DNA of 41,713 bases from positions 1 to 41,713 of IMG/VR virus record IMGVR_UViG_3300017917_002046. The stretch is one strand, 5' to 3'. A program made the position numbers and the translations under genes. Origin of the DNA: a virus. Of this stretch, positions 6,964 through 14,443 are shown piece by piece; position 1 is the stretch's first letter, and every line of letters starts with the position of its first letter. The notes under the pieces were generated by a model, which did not search any database, was not told the origin of the DNA, and worked only from the letters and a program-made list of their open reading frames with translations.

Positions 6964-8136
6964 ATGGCAACTAAACTCAAAAAAGCCAGTATCGCCATAC
7001 GTCAAAACAAAGCTCGTGATCTAAGTCCCAAATGGGATAATCATGAGTCTATGACTGCTGATCAGTTCAGCAAACATTTTAGAGATTCTATGACCTGGTA
7101 TCGTCTTGAAAGCTCAGGTAAAGAACTCAAGCCAAAAGTCATAAATTGGATGAGCGGTCAAGGCTATCCCAAAGACATTATCAAAGCATTCAAGGATACC
7201 AAAGATAATCGTTGCTCTATCACCGTGGGTGCCATAGCTGCCAATCTACTCAAAGGTATGCCTGCGCATCGTCAAGATTTCAACGAAGGTCGCAACACCG
7301 CAGAATGGCTGAGCAAGAGTATTGCTACCATCATCGAAGAAGGTAAAAACGACGAGCAGGAAACAGAAGAAGACCAACAGGTCAAACCAGCTGTGTATAC
7401 ACCTAGTATCCAAGAACGACTGCGTGAAGTTGCCGTGGGCATGACTGTGGAAATCGAAGATGCTATCGAATCATTTCAAGAAGATCCCGACGCATTTGAT
7501 CCCAAGGCATTTAAAATCCTAAATCTCTTGCGTGGTAAACAGGTCAAGGCCGCTCATGCTCGTGTTATCAAGGATTTCTACAAACGCAATCACGATGAAC
7601 TAGTTGAAGCTGCTACCACCAAAGACGAACAGCTCAAAGAAGGTTACAGCCATTTGAGCAAGGCCAACTTGAAAAAGATAACTGGTTTCTACGCTGATAT
7701 TCTGTCAGCCTGCGACATGCTGGCACAAGAAGCCAAGATAAACAAAAAACCTCGAGCTAAGAAACCCACCGACAAAGCCAAATTAGTGGCCAAAATGAAA
7801 TATCTCAAACAGGACGACAAATTAAAGTTGGTTTCTATCAGTCCTCAAGATATCATAGGCAGCAAAGAACTTTGGGTTTTCAATATCAAAACACGCAAAC
7901 TAGGCAAGTATATTGCCTCAGAGTTCGCAGATCTTGGGGTAAAAGGAACTACCATTACAGGTTTTGATGAATTTAAGAGTGTGGCAAAAACCCTGCGCAA
8001 GCCAGAAGAACAGCTAAAAGAGTTCAAAGCAGCCGGTAAAGTAGCTCTCCGAAAGTTCTTAGATGATATCAAAGCAGTAGATATCAAGCTCAACGGACGT
8101 ATCAACGAAGATACAGTTCTGTTAAAAACACAATAA
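6964..8136 (+). CDS. Conserved phage protein (390 aa), basic, unknown function
   Basis: A 390-aa soluble, lysine-rich protein. Residues about 1-125 are globular, about 125-150 form an acidic linker (EEGKNDEQETEEDQQ), and the remainder is largely helical with a basic stretch KKPRAKKPTDKAKLVAKMK near residue 265 that could contact nucleic acid. It has its own perfect sigma70-type promoter and its own intrinsic terminator, so it is a single-gene transcription unit expected early and at high level. I recognise it only as a type of large conserved unknown seen in marine T4-like phages; nucleic-acid binding is inference from charge. Confidence 0.74.
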   Translation: MATKLKKASIAIRQNKARDLSPKWDNHESMTADQFSKHFRDSMTWYRLESSGKELKPKVINWMSGQGYPKDIIKAFKDTKDNRCSITVGAIAANLLKGMPAHRQDFNEGRNTAEWLSKSIATIIEEGKNDEQETEEDQQVKPAVYTPSIQERLREVAVGMTVEIEDAIESFQEDPDAFDPKAFKILNLLRGKQVKAAHARVIKDFYKRNHDELVEAATTKDEQLKEGYSHLSKANLKKITGFYADILSACDMLAQEAKINKKPRAKKPTDKAKLVAKMKYLKQDDKLKLVSISPQDIIGSKELWVFNIKTRKLGKYIASEFADLGVKGTTITGFDEFKSVAKTLRKPEEQLKEFKAAGKVALRKFLDDIKAVDIKLNGRINEDTVLLKTQ

Positions 8137-8153
8137 CAAAGTAAATACTCAGT

Positions 8154-8179
8154 AAAAGCAGGCTTCGGCCTGCTTTTTT
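8154..8179 (+). terminator. Rho-independent terminator with UUCG tetraloop
   Basis: AGCAGGC-TTCG-GCCTGCT hairpin, extended by flanking A/T pairs to about 10 bp, followed by a run of T. It ends the single-gene unit upstream and insulates it from the late-type promoter immediately downstream. Confidence 0.93.
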
Positions 8180-8186
8180 GTTGGCG

Positions 8187-8194
8187 GATAAATA
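8187..8194 (+). promoter_or_regulatory. Late-type TAAATA promoter box upstream of fibre-like genes
   Basis: GATAAATA immediately after the terminator. T4-like spacing would put the transcript start near 8200, 2 nt before the ATG at 8202. No Shine-Dalgarno is present, so the mRNA would be essentially leaderless. Confidence 0.6.
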
Positions 8195-8201
8195 TATTAC
8201 T

Positions 8202-9296
8202 ATGAGCAATATAAATCAAATCTTAGCCGCATTAGCAGATGAAATCCAAGGAATAGCACAACGAGGTGCGCCTGATCCTAAAGAAATCGCACGTAAATTA
8301 CCTTTGAGGTCCCTAACCGGAGATCATATAAACGGCGGCACTATAACTGATTTTGCCAGCACAGGTATCAAAGATACAGCTACTAAAACCCAACTAAAAA
8401 TTGATGAGTTTGGTGTCCATGTTAAAAACCTATTTGTAGAAAACATAGATAATCTACAGGTAAATGGCACTCTAAAAACTCGAGTATTAGAAGTAGACGA
8501 ACTCAAAGCTGATATAAAATTTGAAAAAAACACCCCAATAGTCTTCGGCAGTGATGACCTCGATGGTAAAGGTCTACTATGGGCTGGCAAGGGTTATACC
8601 AAACAACTGGTATTCTTTTCAAACCCAGATAGGATTTTTATGTCGGAAAATCTCGATCTAGGCAAAGGCAAAGGAATCACAGCTAATAATATCCGGCTGC
8701 TGGACGAACAAGAATTAGGTCCTACTGTTACAAAGAGCAGCCTTAGACAGGTAGGTCGTTTGCAGGGATTGATTGTTGACGGTGATATTTCTGTGAGTCA
8801 ATATCTTTCATTCAAATCAGAAACCAATAGGTTGGGACTTGGCACAGAAGATCCCAATGCTGCTCTCAGCATAGTCGACGGTGACGTTGAATTGGTTTTT
8901 GGAACCAAGGACACAGTCAAGGGATTCATAGGAACCTATGCTAGCCATAATCTAGAAATTGGCACAGACAACACAGCAAGAATCATTATTAGCACCAGTG
9001 GCAATATCAATCTAGGAAATCCAAAAATTGCTCCTGTGCAGGTATCTGTGCATGGCAAATTGTCTGTGAGAGTAGCAACTCCGGATCCGGAAGTTGATCT
9101 ACATGTGAATGGTCCTGTGAGATTTAACAACAAATTACAAACAGTGGGTTCCTCATATCCAACTAGTGGATCTTACAATGCCGGTGACATCGTATGGAAT
9201 TCAACTCCCCGAATCAATCAGTATGTGGGATGGGTCTGTGTGCAGGCAGGTGCTCCAGGACTTTGGGAACCATTTGGAAAGATTGGGAATTCTTAA
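8202..9296 (+). CDS. Phage fibre-like structural protein (paralogue 1)
   Basis: A 364-aa, beta-rich, Gly/Asn/Asp-rich protein of tail fibre or adhesin type. An N-terminal ~95 residues (helical start, then LRSLTGDHINGGTITDF) is absent from the next gene. From about residue 125 it matches that gene closely: DLDGKGLLWAGKGYTKQLV, SENLDLGKGKGI, ELGPTVTKSSLRQVGRLQGL and GDIVWN near the C-terminus. The VNGPVRF, GNINLGNP and NRLGLGTEDP motifs are typical of phage fibre repeats. The ATG at 8202 is chosen over an upstream TTG because it sits just after the late box. Its exact place in the virion is unknown. Confidence 0.78.
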   Translation: MSNINQILAALADEIQGIAQRGAPDPKEIARKLPLRSLTGDHINGGTITDFASTGIKDTATKTQLKIDEFGVHVKNLFVENIDNLQVNGTLKTRVLEVDELKADIKFEKNTPIVFGSDDLDGKGLLWAGKGYTKQLVFFSNPDRIFMSENLDLGKGKGITANNIRLLDEQELGPTVTKSSLRQVGRLQGLIVDGDISVSQYLSFKSETNRLGLGTEDPNAALSIVDGDVELVFGTKDTVKGFIGTYASHNLEIGTDNTARIIISTSGNINLGNPKIAPVQVSVHGKLSVRVATPDPEVDLHVNGPVRFNNKLQTVGSSYPTSGSYNAGDIVWNSTPRINQYVGWVCVQAGAPGLWEPFGKIGNS

Positions 9297-10133
9297 ATGA
9301 CTAATAAAATCAATCAACTAACAGACCTATTGAAAGATATCTTAACTGAAGGCAAAGACATCGACACAGCAGAGTTCCCATACATCAACATATCTGGAGA
9401 TATCGAAGGCAAAGGAATTCTTTGGTCTGGTCAGGGTTATAAGAAACAATTAGTATACTTCAGTAGGCCGGATAGATTTTTTGTTTCAGAAAATATCGAT
9501 CTAGCCAAAGATAAAAGTATTTCTATCAACAACGTAAAGATACTAGACGAAACAGAACTAGGACCTACCATCACAAAAAGCAGTCTACGAGAAGTAGGCA
9601 GATTAAAGGGGCTGATCGTAGATGGCGGACTCAGCGTAAATCAATATCTAGTCTACGATGCTGGAACAGATAGATTAGGCATCGGCACAGATCAACCCAA
9701 GTCAACAATTAATATCATAGATCAAAACGTAGATCTAGTTATTGGATCAGCTGATATAAACACCGCAAGAATTGGCACTTACAACTACACCGGTCTAGAA
9801 CTAGCCACTGACAATACCCCTAGAATATCTATCTCTGCAGGTGGCAATATCATCATAGGAAATCCTGCAACAGGTGATTCCAAAGTCAGTATCATAGGTA
9901 GTCTAGGAATCAATATACAAAATCCAGATCCTAGGAGCAGACTGCATGTTAATGGCGCATTAAAATTCAATGACAAACTGCATCTAGGTGGTAGTGAACC
10001 TCCTGTGTCAGGAGCTTTCAACCAAGGAGACATAGTGTGGAATGATTATCCAGCTCCTGGAAAATTCGTAGGTTGGGTATGCACCAAGGCAGGTAGTCCT
10101 GGTCTATGGAGCGGGTTCGGAAGAATTGAATAA
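9297..10133 (+). CDS. Phage fibre-like structural protein (paralogue 2, shorter)
   Basis: A 278-aa tandem paralogue of the preceding gene, starting on the base after its stop. It shares the order GKGILWSGQGYKKQLVYF, SENIDLAKDKSI, ELGPTITKSSLREVGRLKGL, DRLGIGTDQP, GNIIIGNP, LHVNGALKF and GDIVWN. It lacks the N-terminal ~95-residue module, so it may assemble on or with paralogue 1 rather than attach independently. The C-terminal WVCTKAGSPGLWSGFGRIE block matches the WVCVQAGAPGLWEPFGKI block of its neighbour. Probably arose by gene duplication. Confidence 0.78.
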   Translation: MTNKINQLTDLLKDILTEGKDIDTAEFPYINISGDIEGKGILWSGQGYKKQLVYFSRPDRFFVSENIDLAKDKSISINNVKILDETELGPTITKSSLREVGRLKGLIVDGGLSVNQYLVYDAGTDRLGIGTDQPKSTINIIDQNVDLVIGSADINTARIGTYNYTGLELATDNTPRISISAGGNIIIGNPATGDSKVSIIGSLGINIQNPDPRSRLHVNGALKFNDKLHLGGSEPPVSGAFNQGDIVWNDYPAPGKFVGWVCTKAGSPGLWSGFGRIE

Positions 10134-10726
10134 TGCCCAAAGCCGTGGTGATTGGCAACGGCGAAAGTCGCCGAGATATAGATCTCGAAACATATAGATC
10201 AACGCATATCCTGATAGGTTGTAATGCCATTCACAGAGATATTACCGTAAATCATCTAGTCTGTTGTGATAGAAGAATGGCTGCAGAAGCCACAGAGAAT
10301 CCATCAAACAAAGACACATTGATATATGTGAGAACTCATTGGTTTCATTATTTCAGGAAAATACAAAAAAATAAAAATATTAGACCATTGCCAGATCTAC
10401 CATATAAAGGTGAACTAAAACGTGATCATCCCGATCATTGGGGCAGTGGTGGTTATGCTGTGCTATTAGCTGCTGTATTGGGTTTTCATGAAATAGAATT
10501 GATTGGATTCGATCTGTATCCTATCGGTCACACTGTAAACAATATCTACAAAGGCACAGACAATTATAGCCGACCAGAATCACAACCGGTAGATCCCAGT
10601 TATTGGATATATCAGATAGGTCAAGTTTTTACTAATACGGATATCAAATTTGTGATTAGGAATCATCAGCATTGGCAAATTCCCAAGGAATGGCAAAAAA
10701 ATAATGTGACATTTGTTGCATTATAA
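10133..10726 (+). CDS. MptE/DUF115-like or sialyltransferase-like Rossmann protein
   Basis: A 197-aa protein opening with a strand and nucleotide-loop motif VVIGNGESRRDIDL, followed by ILIGCNAIHRD and later GSGGYAVLLAAVLGFHEIELIGFDLYP. This arrangement is that of the MptE-like/DUF115 fold, which is related to CMP-sialic-acid sialyltransferases whose N-terminus also reads VxGNGPS. A role in transferring a sugar, possibly from a CMP-activated acid such as CMP-Kdo, is suggested by the neighbouring kdsA and glycosyltransferase genes but not shown. It starts in a 1-nt overlap with the fibre-like gene and ends over an exact late-promoter consensus. Confidence 0.66.
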   Translation: MPKAVVIGNGESRRDIDLETYRSTHILIGCNAIHRDITVNHLVCCDRRMAAEATENPSNKDTLIYVRTHWFHYFRKIQKNKNIRPLPDLPYKGELKRDHPDHWGSGGYAVLLAAVLGFHEIELIGFDLYPIGHTVNNIYKGTDNYSRPESQPVDPSYWIYQIGQVFTNTDIKFVIRNHQHWQIPKEWQKNNVTFVAL

Positions 10727-10729
10727 ATA
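10722..10729 (+). promoter_or_regulatory. Exact T4-type late promoter TATAAATA upstream of queD
   Basis: An exact match to the T4 late consensus, overlapping the stop codon of the upstream gene. T4 spacing puts the start near 10735, giving a ~100-nt structured leader before queD. This is much longer than any other late leader in the window. Confidence 0.62.
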
Positions 10730-10752
10730 ACATTATAGTAAAATACATCTAT

Positions 10753-10800
10753 AGAGGACTTTAATGACTTTCACCCCTCTCTAAATATTCTGCAAGTCAT
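10753..10800 (+). promoter_or_regulatory. Candidate H-type pseudoknot in the queD leader, with a tiny leader reading frame
   Basis: Stem 1 pairs AGAGG (10753-10757) with CCTCT (10776-10780). Its loop contains ATGACTT (10764-10770), which pairs perfectly with AAGTCAT (10794-10800). Together they form an H-type pseudoknot ending 22 nt before the AGGAGG Shine-Dalgarno of queD. An alternative hairpin ATCAA/TTGAT (10799-10818) would compete with stem 2. The 5' part also holds a 6-codon frame, MTFTPL (10764-10784), with a GAGGA ribosome site. Position before a queuosine-pathway gene invites comparison with preQ1 riboswitches, but the loop does not match the preQ1-I consensus closely. Confidence 0.4.
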
Positions 10801-10834
10801 CAAACTTACTCGCTTGATTTACAGGAGGCAAGAG

Positions 10835-11365
10835 ATGGCGAAATATCTTTCAACAAAAACTTACGGCAACGACAGAGGTCTTAGTTGCTGCTTCAGACAA
10901 TGGCGTGCCACACATAGTCATTGCTCAACACTACACGGTTACTCAATCGGCATTAAACTTGTATTCGAATGTGACACATTAGATGACAAGAACTGGTGTA
11001 TGGACTTTGGCGGACTCAAAGAATTCAAATCGTGGGCAGACTGGATGTTTGATCACACTTTGGTGATAGCTGAAGACGATCCATTGCTAGATCGATTTAA
11101 ACTGATGTCGGGGTGGAGTTCAAATCCAGAACATGATGGCAAACCAGATCGTGTTCAGGTGGAACCTTATCGCAGACAGGGAATCTGTGACCTGCGCATA
11201 GTGCCTGGGGTGGGCTGTGAAATGTTTGCCAAGATGTGCTATGATAAGATGTCTGACCTATTGGCCACAGGCGATCTCCGTTATCCAATTAATCCCACAG
11301 TAAGAGTCAAATCGGTTGAAGTATTTGAACATGCAGGCAATTCTGCAACCTATGAAGGCCAATGA
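10835..11365 (+). CDS. queD: QueD-like 6-carboxytetrahydropterin synthase / 6-PTPS family
   Basis: A 176-aa member of the 6-pyruvoyltetrahydropterin synthase family. QueD makes 6-carboxytetrahydropterin from dihydroneopterin triphosphate, the second step to preQ0 and 7-deazaguanines. Visible: the catalytic Cys and zinc site region SHCSTLHGYS (C30, H34), FDHTLVIAEDDP, and the C-terminal VEVFEHAGNSATY with the conserved Glu. The usual HGH zinc pair reads HGY (Y36), a variant also known in some bacterial homologues. ATG at 10835 is chosen because AGGAGG lies 6 nt upstream. QueC, QueE and DpdA are not in the window, so whether it serves tRNA or DNA modification cannot be told. Confidence 0.85.
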   Translation: MAKYLSTKTYGNDRGLSCCFRQWRATHSHCSTLHGYSIGIKLVFECDTLDDKNWCMDFGGLKEFKSWADWMFDHTLVIAEDDPLLDRFKLMSGWSSNPEHDGKPDRVQVEPYRRQGICDLRIVPGVGCEMFAKMCYDKMSDLLATGDLRYPINPTVRVKSVEVFEHAGNSATYEGQ

Positions 11366-11520
11366 AACAAATATGGAGACTATGGGCTAAGGCACTCGGC
11401 GAAAAGGCAGGTGCCACTGACAGCGAAGCTGATAAAATAGCATTCTTCCGCACAGTAATAGTTCTCACATATATCATCACAAACTGTTTTATTATTGCTG
11501 GTGTGATACGACACTGGTAA
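11362..11520 (+). CDS. Small conserved phage membrane protein (52 aa)
   Basis: A short frame that starts in an ATGA overlap with the queD stop. The N-terminal half is soluble ([15 protein letters not shown], then an acidic TDSEADK). The C-terminal half is one transmembrane helix ([18 protein letters not shown]) ending in RHW. The pattern [11 protein letters not shown]...ITNCFI.AG.IRHW is one I associate with small membrane proteins of T4-like marine phages. Its function is unknown. Its stop codon lies inside the late-type box that precedes kdsA. Confidence 0.72.
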   Translation: MKQIWRLWAKALGEKAGATDSEADKIAFFRTVIVLTYIITNCFIIAGVIRHW

Positions 11521-11523
11521 ATA
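11516..11523 (+). promoter_or_regulatory. Late-type TAAATA box directly upstream of kdsA
   Basis: GGTAAATA with 5 nt between its end and the ATG. With T4 spacing (+1 six bases after the box) the first transcribed base would be the A of the kdsA start codon at 11529. No Shine-Dalgarno is visible. Confidence 0.55.
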
Positions 11524-11528
11524 TTAAT

Positions 11529-12359
11529 ATGCGCACATTTAATATCAATAGAATAGTAGCCTCTAATGAGAATAAGATATTTCTCATAGCAGGTCCATGC
11601 CAGATCGAAAGTCTAGATCATGCTGAACAAATGGCTGGATCTATCAAAGAAATCTGCGATGATTTAGATATAGATTTCTTGTATAAAAGTAGTTTTGATA
11701 AAGCCAATAGATCAAGTATCTCAACCAAAAGAGGTCCGGGCATAGACCAGGGACTAACCATCCTTAACTCTATCAAACATGTTTTTGGAATACCAGTGCT
11801 GACCGATATACATGAGTCATATCAAGCGCAGTTGGTGGCAGATGCAGGCATAGATGTTATACAGATTCCAGCTTTTCTTTGTCGCCAGACAGATCTATTG
11901 CTGGCTGCAGGATCAACTGGGTGTGTGGTGAATGTGAAAAAAGGACAATTTCTGGCTCCTCAGGATATGAAAAACGTAGCAGAAAAAATCGCATCTACTG
12001 GAAATCATAGGATAATGTTGTGCGAAAGGGGATATACTCATGGATATAACAATCTCGTTGTGGATATGCGTAGCCTACCTATTATGGCAAGCACCGGGTA
12101 TCCAGTGGTCTTTGATGCTACTCATAGTGTCCAACAGCCCGGAGGGCTGGGATCAGTCTCCGGAGGTGATCGCACTATGGTCCCGTTCCTTGCTCGGGCA
12201 GCAGTGGCCACCGGATGTCTAAGTGGTGTGTTCATGGAGACTCATGAAGATCCAGATCATGCTCCCAGCGATGGTCCTAACATGATACCTTTACATCAGT
12301 TAAAAACAATACTTGAAGATTTAGTGGCCATTGATGGAATCGTTAAAAGAAGAACGTAG
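11529..12359 (+). CDS. kdsA: 3-deoxy-D-manno-octulosonate 8-phosphate synthase (Kdo8P synthase), Cys-type
   Basis: Condenses phosphoenolpyruvate with arabinose 5-phosphate to make Kdo 8-phosphate, the entry to Kdo, the inner-core sugar of Gram-negative LPS. Family landmarks: [62 protein letters not shown] and a final [16 protein letters not shown]24 in the AGPC motif, with the later His, Glu and Asp, indicates the metal-dependent class rather than the E. coli metal-independent type (GGMN). At 276 aa it is full length and intact. It overlaps the next gene, a glycosyltransferase, by 26 nt, suggesting a shared sugar pathway. kdsA is rare in phages; acquisition from a bacterium is inferred. Confidence 0.95.
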   Translation: MRTFNINRIVASNENKIFLIAGPCQIESLDHAEQMAGSIKEICDDLDIDFLYKSSFDKANRSSISTKRGPGIDQGLTILNSIKHVFGIPVLTDIHESYQAQLVADAGIDVIQIPAFLCRQTDLLLAAGSTGCVVNVKKGQFLAPQDMKNVAEKIASTGNHRIMLCERGYTHGYNNLVVDMRSLPIMASTGYPVVFDATHSVQQPGGLGSVSGGDRTMVPFLARAAVATGCLSGVFMETHEDPDHAPSDGPNMIPLHQLKTILEDLVAIDGIVKRRT

Positions 12360-13140
12360 ACGCCTCAAAGCAGAAAAACGTGCAGCCAAAGAATCCTCAC
12401 GTGAATCACGTGAGATTACAACTCCCTCTATCATTACCGATGAAAAGATCACTGTGCTGTGTGTGAGGTTTGGCAACAAGTATGGAAAAGAATATGTGGA
12501 GCGTCTGCGAAACATGGTCTCTCGGCATATCACAGTGCCCTATGAATTTGCCTGTCTCACAGACGATCGGCATCCTATAGAAGGTGTAAGAACTGTATAC
12601 CAACCCAATGCCAATTATCAAAAGGGTTGGTGGCACAAAGTTCATATGTTTGATCCTAACCTACCTCTGGCCGGAAGGATTTTGTATTTGGACCTTGATG
12701 TGGTTATCTGCGATAACATAGACAAACTGGCAGAGTATAAAACAGATTGTTTTATAGGCATACATGATTTTAACAGGAAATTCTATCCCTCTTGGCAGTA
12801 TCTGAATAGTTCTGTGTTAGCATGGAATCACGGATCGGAAAATTACATATGGAATAAATTCAAGGAGAAGCCCAGTGATGCACAGCGTCTACAGGGAGAT
12901 CAAGATTGGATTTGGAAATTAGCCAAGGATCGTGTAAAATTTTGGCCCAAAGATTGGATCATGAGCTACAAGTGGGAAATAAGATCTAAAGAAGAATTGA
13001 TCATGAATAACGGGCGTAGACTATTTAAAACTGTCCGAGACGATATTGAAATCCCAGCAAACTGCTGTGTGGCTGTGTTCCACGGTGAACCCAATCCTTT
13101 AGATGTCCAGGATAAATTTGTTATTGACAACTGGCGTTAA
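12334..13140 (+). CDS. Glycosyltransferase, GT-A fold (GT8-like)
   Basis: A 268-aa putative sugar transferase. A basic charged N-terminal tail ([20 protein letters not shown]) is followed by a GT-A domain starting [20 protein letters not shown]. The metal- and nucleotide-sugar-binding DxD appears as [11 protein letters not shown] (D120, D122), preceded by GWWHKVHMF. Later [10 protein letters not shown] is a typical acceptor-side motif of this family. The ATG at 12334 overlaps the end of kdsA by 26 nt, so the two are co-translated. It probably transfers a hexose to LPS, capsule or a virion protein; donor and acceptor are unknown. Confidence 0.84.
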   Translation: MESLKEERRRLKAEKRAAKESSRESREITTPSIITDEKITVLCVRFGNKYGKEYVERLRNMVSRHITVPYEFACLTDDRHPIEGVRTVYQPNANYQKGWWHKVHMFDPNLPLAGRILYLDLDVVICDNIDKLAEYKTDCFIGIHDFNRKFYPSWQYLNSSVLAWNHGSENYIWNKFKEKPSDAQRLQGDQDWIWKLAKDRVKFWPKDWIMSYKWEIRSKEELIMNNGRRLFKTVRDDIEIPANCCVAVFHGEPNPLDVQDKFVIDNWR

Positions 13141-13152
13141 AGATGTTATACT
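13124..13152 (+). promoter_or_regulatory. Sigma70-type promoter with start at the next ATG (TTGACA-17-TATACT)
   Basis: TTGACA (13124-13129) lies inside the end of the glycosyltransferase gene, then a 17-bp spacer and TATACT (13147-13152). A start 7 nt downstream is 13159, the A of the following ATG, so the transcript would be leaderless. No Shine-Dalgarno is present. Confidence 0.75.
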
Positions 13153-13158
13153 AGTAGT

Positions 13159-13389
13159 ATGACATTTACTACACACCAAAGTCAAATTCGTACAATCGCT
13201 CAAGACGATCCTCGTTTTCGCATTGTTGACAAGTTTACGACCTGTGGCAGAGCAGGATTCGAAATTTCAAAACAATGCCCACGAGAGTACGGATTGATTT
13301 TATCCGAATGTATCGATCGTGGCTGGATCAAACCTGTGGCCTATATGACCGAACGTGAACTTCTTATTGCAGGATTATCTAATGGTTAA
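13159..13389 (+). CDS. Small phage protein (76 aa), unknown
   Basis: A 76-aa soluble protein with two cysteines (FTTCGRAGFEISKQCP), then EYGLILSECIDRGWIKPVAYMTERELL. It has its own promoter and appears to be translated from a leaderless message. It overlaps the start of the UV-endonuclease gene by 8 nt, so both are probably made together. I recognise no function; early expression next to a repair gene is the only hint. Confidence 0.68.
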   Translation: MTFTTHQSQIRTIAQDDPRFRIVDKFTTCGRAGFEISKQCPREYGLILSECIDRGWIKPVAYMTERELLIAGLSNG

Positions 13390-14443
13390 ACGCATAGGCT
13401 TTGCCTGCAAGTGGATCAACGATCCTTCCGAAGTTGACGGAATGAAAATAAACGCACGAGATCGAGACTTAAATACAGGGGCTACCACAGTTAGGTGGCT
13501 GCGTGAACATCCCCAAGAAGCAGAACAGCGACTTTGGGATCTAATGGAAAGAAATATTGAAGCCTGCTACAAACTAGTAGAAAGGGTAGGAACACTGGAT
13601 GAAGATCTTAGAATGGTACGACTCTCAAGTGATATACTTCCTGTATACACTGAGCCTAGTTGGAAATGGTATTGGCGGCAACATCACGTCAGAGCCTTTG
13701 CAGAAAAAGGATTTGCCCGAGTGGGTGATTTGGCTAGGCAGAATCGTGTTCGCCTCAGTTTTCATCCTGGTCAGTTTTGCGTGTTGGCGTCTGATAATCC
13801 TGACATCGTAGATCGTTCAATAGAAGAATTTGAATATCATGTGGACATGGCTCGCTGGATGGGCTATGGTCAAACCTTCCAAGATTTCAAGATCAACGTG
13901 CATATCGCAGGCAGACAAGGACCTGCTGGTATAAGATCTGCTCTGTCGAGGATGACACCCGAAGCAAGAAACTGTCTTACTATAGAAAACGATGAAATGA
14001 CCTGGGGAATTGAACACAGCATTGAATTAGTCAATGACTGTGCTTTGGTGCTAGACATACACCATCATTGGATAAAAACTGGAGAATACATTGAAGCAGA
14101 TGATGATCGTGTTAAAAGGATTATTGACAGTTGGCGTGGTGTGCGGCCTGTTATACATTACAGTGTATCACGGGAAGACTGTCTTATTGAGCATCCCAGA
14201 CACATCCGCCCCGATCTTCCGGCCCTCTTAGCACAGGGCTATAAAAAGTCTAAACTCAGAGCACATTCCGAATTTTATTGGAACACAGAGGTAAATGCTT
14301 GGGCTGTGGGGTTTAGAGACAGCTTCGACATCATGTGTGAAAGCAAGGCCAAGAATCTAGCCAGTTTTGCACTCTACGAAGAAGCCAAAAGAATTAGTTC
14401 GCCTTTGGCTTGCGACCACGCTTCGGCGCTGCTTCTGTCTTAG
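13382..14443 (+). CDS. uvsE: UV damage endonuclease (UvsE/UVDE family)
   Basis: A 353-aa TIM-barrel endonuclease that nicks DNA 5' of UV photoproducts and other lesions, starting an excision pathway independent of UvrABC and photolyase. Family landmarks are the N-terminal RIGFACKW, MVRLSSDILP, the metal-site strand LSFHPGQFCVLASDN, CLTIENDEMTW, ALVLDIHHHW and VIHYSVSRE, in the expected order. The ATG at 13382 is chosen because upstream in-frame sequence lies in the previous gene. Length fits the family. The last 50 nt overlap a convergent gene. Functionally it would play the role that DenV plays in T4. Confidence 0.92.
   Translation: MVKRIGFACKWINDPSEVDGMKINARDRDLNTGATTVRWLREHPQEAEQRLWDLMERNIEACYKLVERVGTLDEDLRMVRLSSDILPVYTEPSWKWYWRQHHVRAFAEKGFARVGDLARQNRVRLSFHPGQFCVLASDNPDIVDRSIEEFEYHVDMARWMGYGQTFQDFKINVHIAGRQGPAGIRSALSRMTPEARNCLTIENDEMTWGIEHSIELVNDCALVLDIHHHWIKTGEYIEADDDRVKRIIDSWRGVRPVIHYSVSREDCLIEHPRHIRPDLPALLAQGYKKSKLRAHSEFYWNTEVNAWAVGFRDSFDIMCESKAKNLASFALYEEAKRISSPLACDHASALLLS

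Noticed and set aside
8140-8147. AGTAAATA as another late promoter.
   Set aside because: Its start site would fall at the 5' edge of the terminator (8154-8179), so any transcript would end at once.
10780-10787. TCTAAATA in the queD leader as a second promoter.
   Set aside because: It lies inside the predicted pseudoknot and an exact consensus box is 50 nt upstream; possible but not needed.
10753-10800. Firm call of a preQ1-I riboswitch.
   Set aside because: The fold type and gene context agree, but the loop is longer and the A-rich tail and conserved loop bases of preQ1-I are not matched, so it is left as a candidate structured leader.
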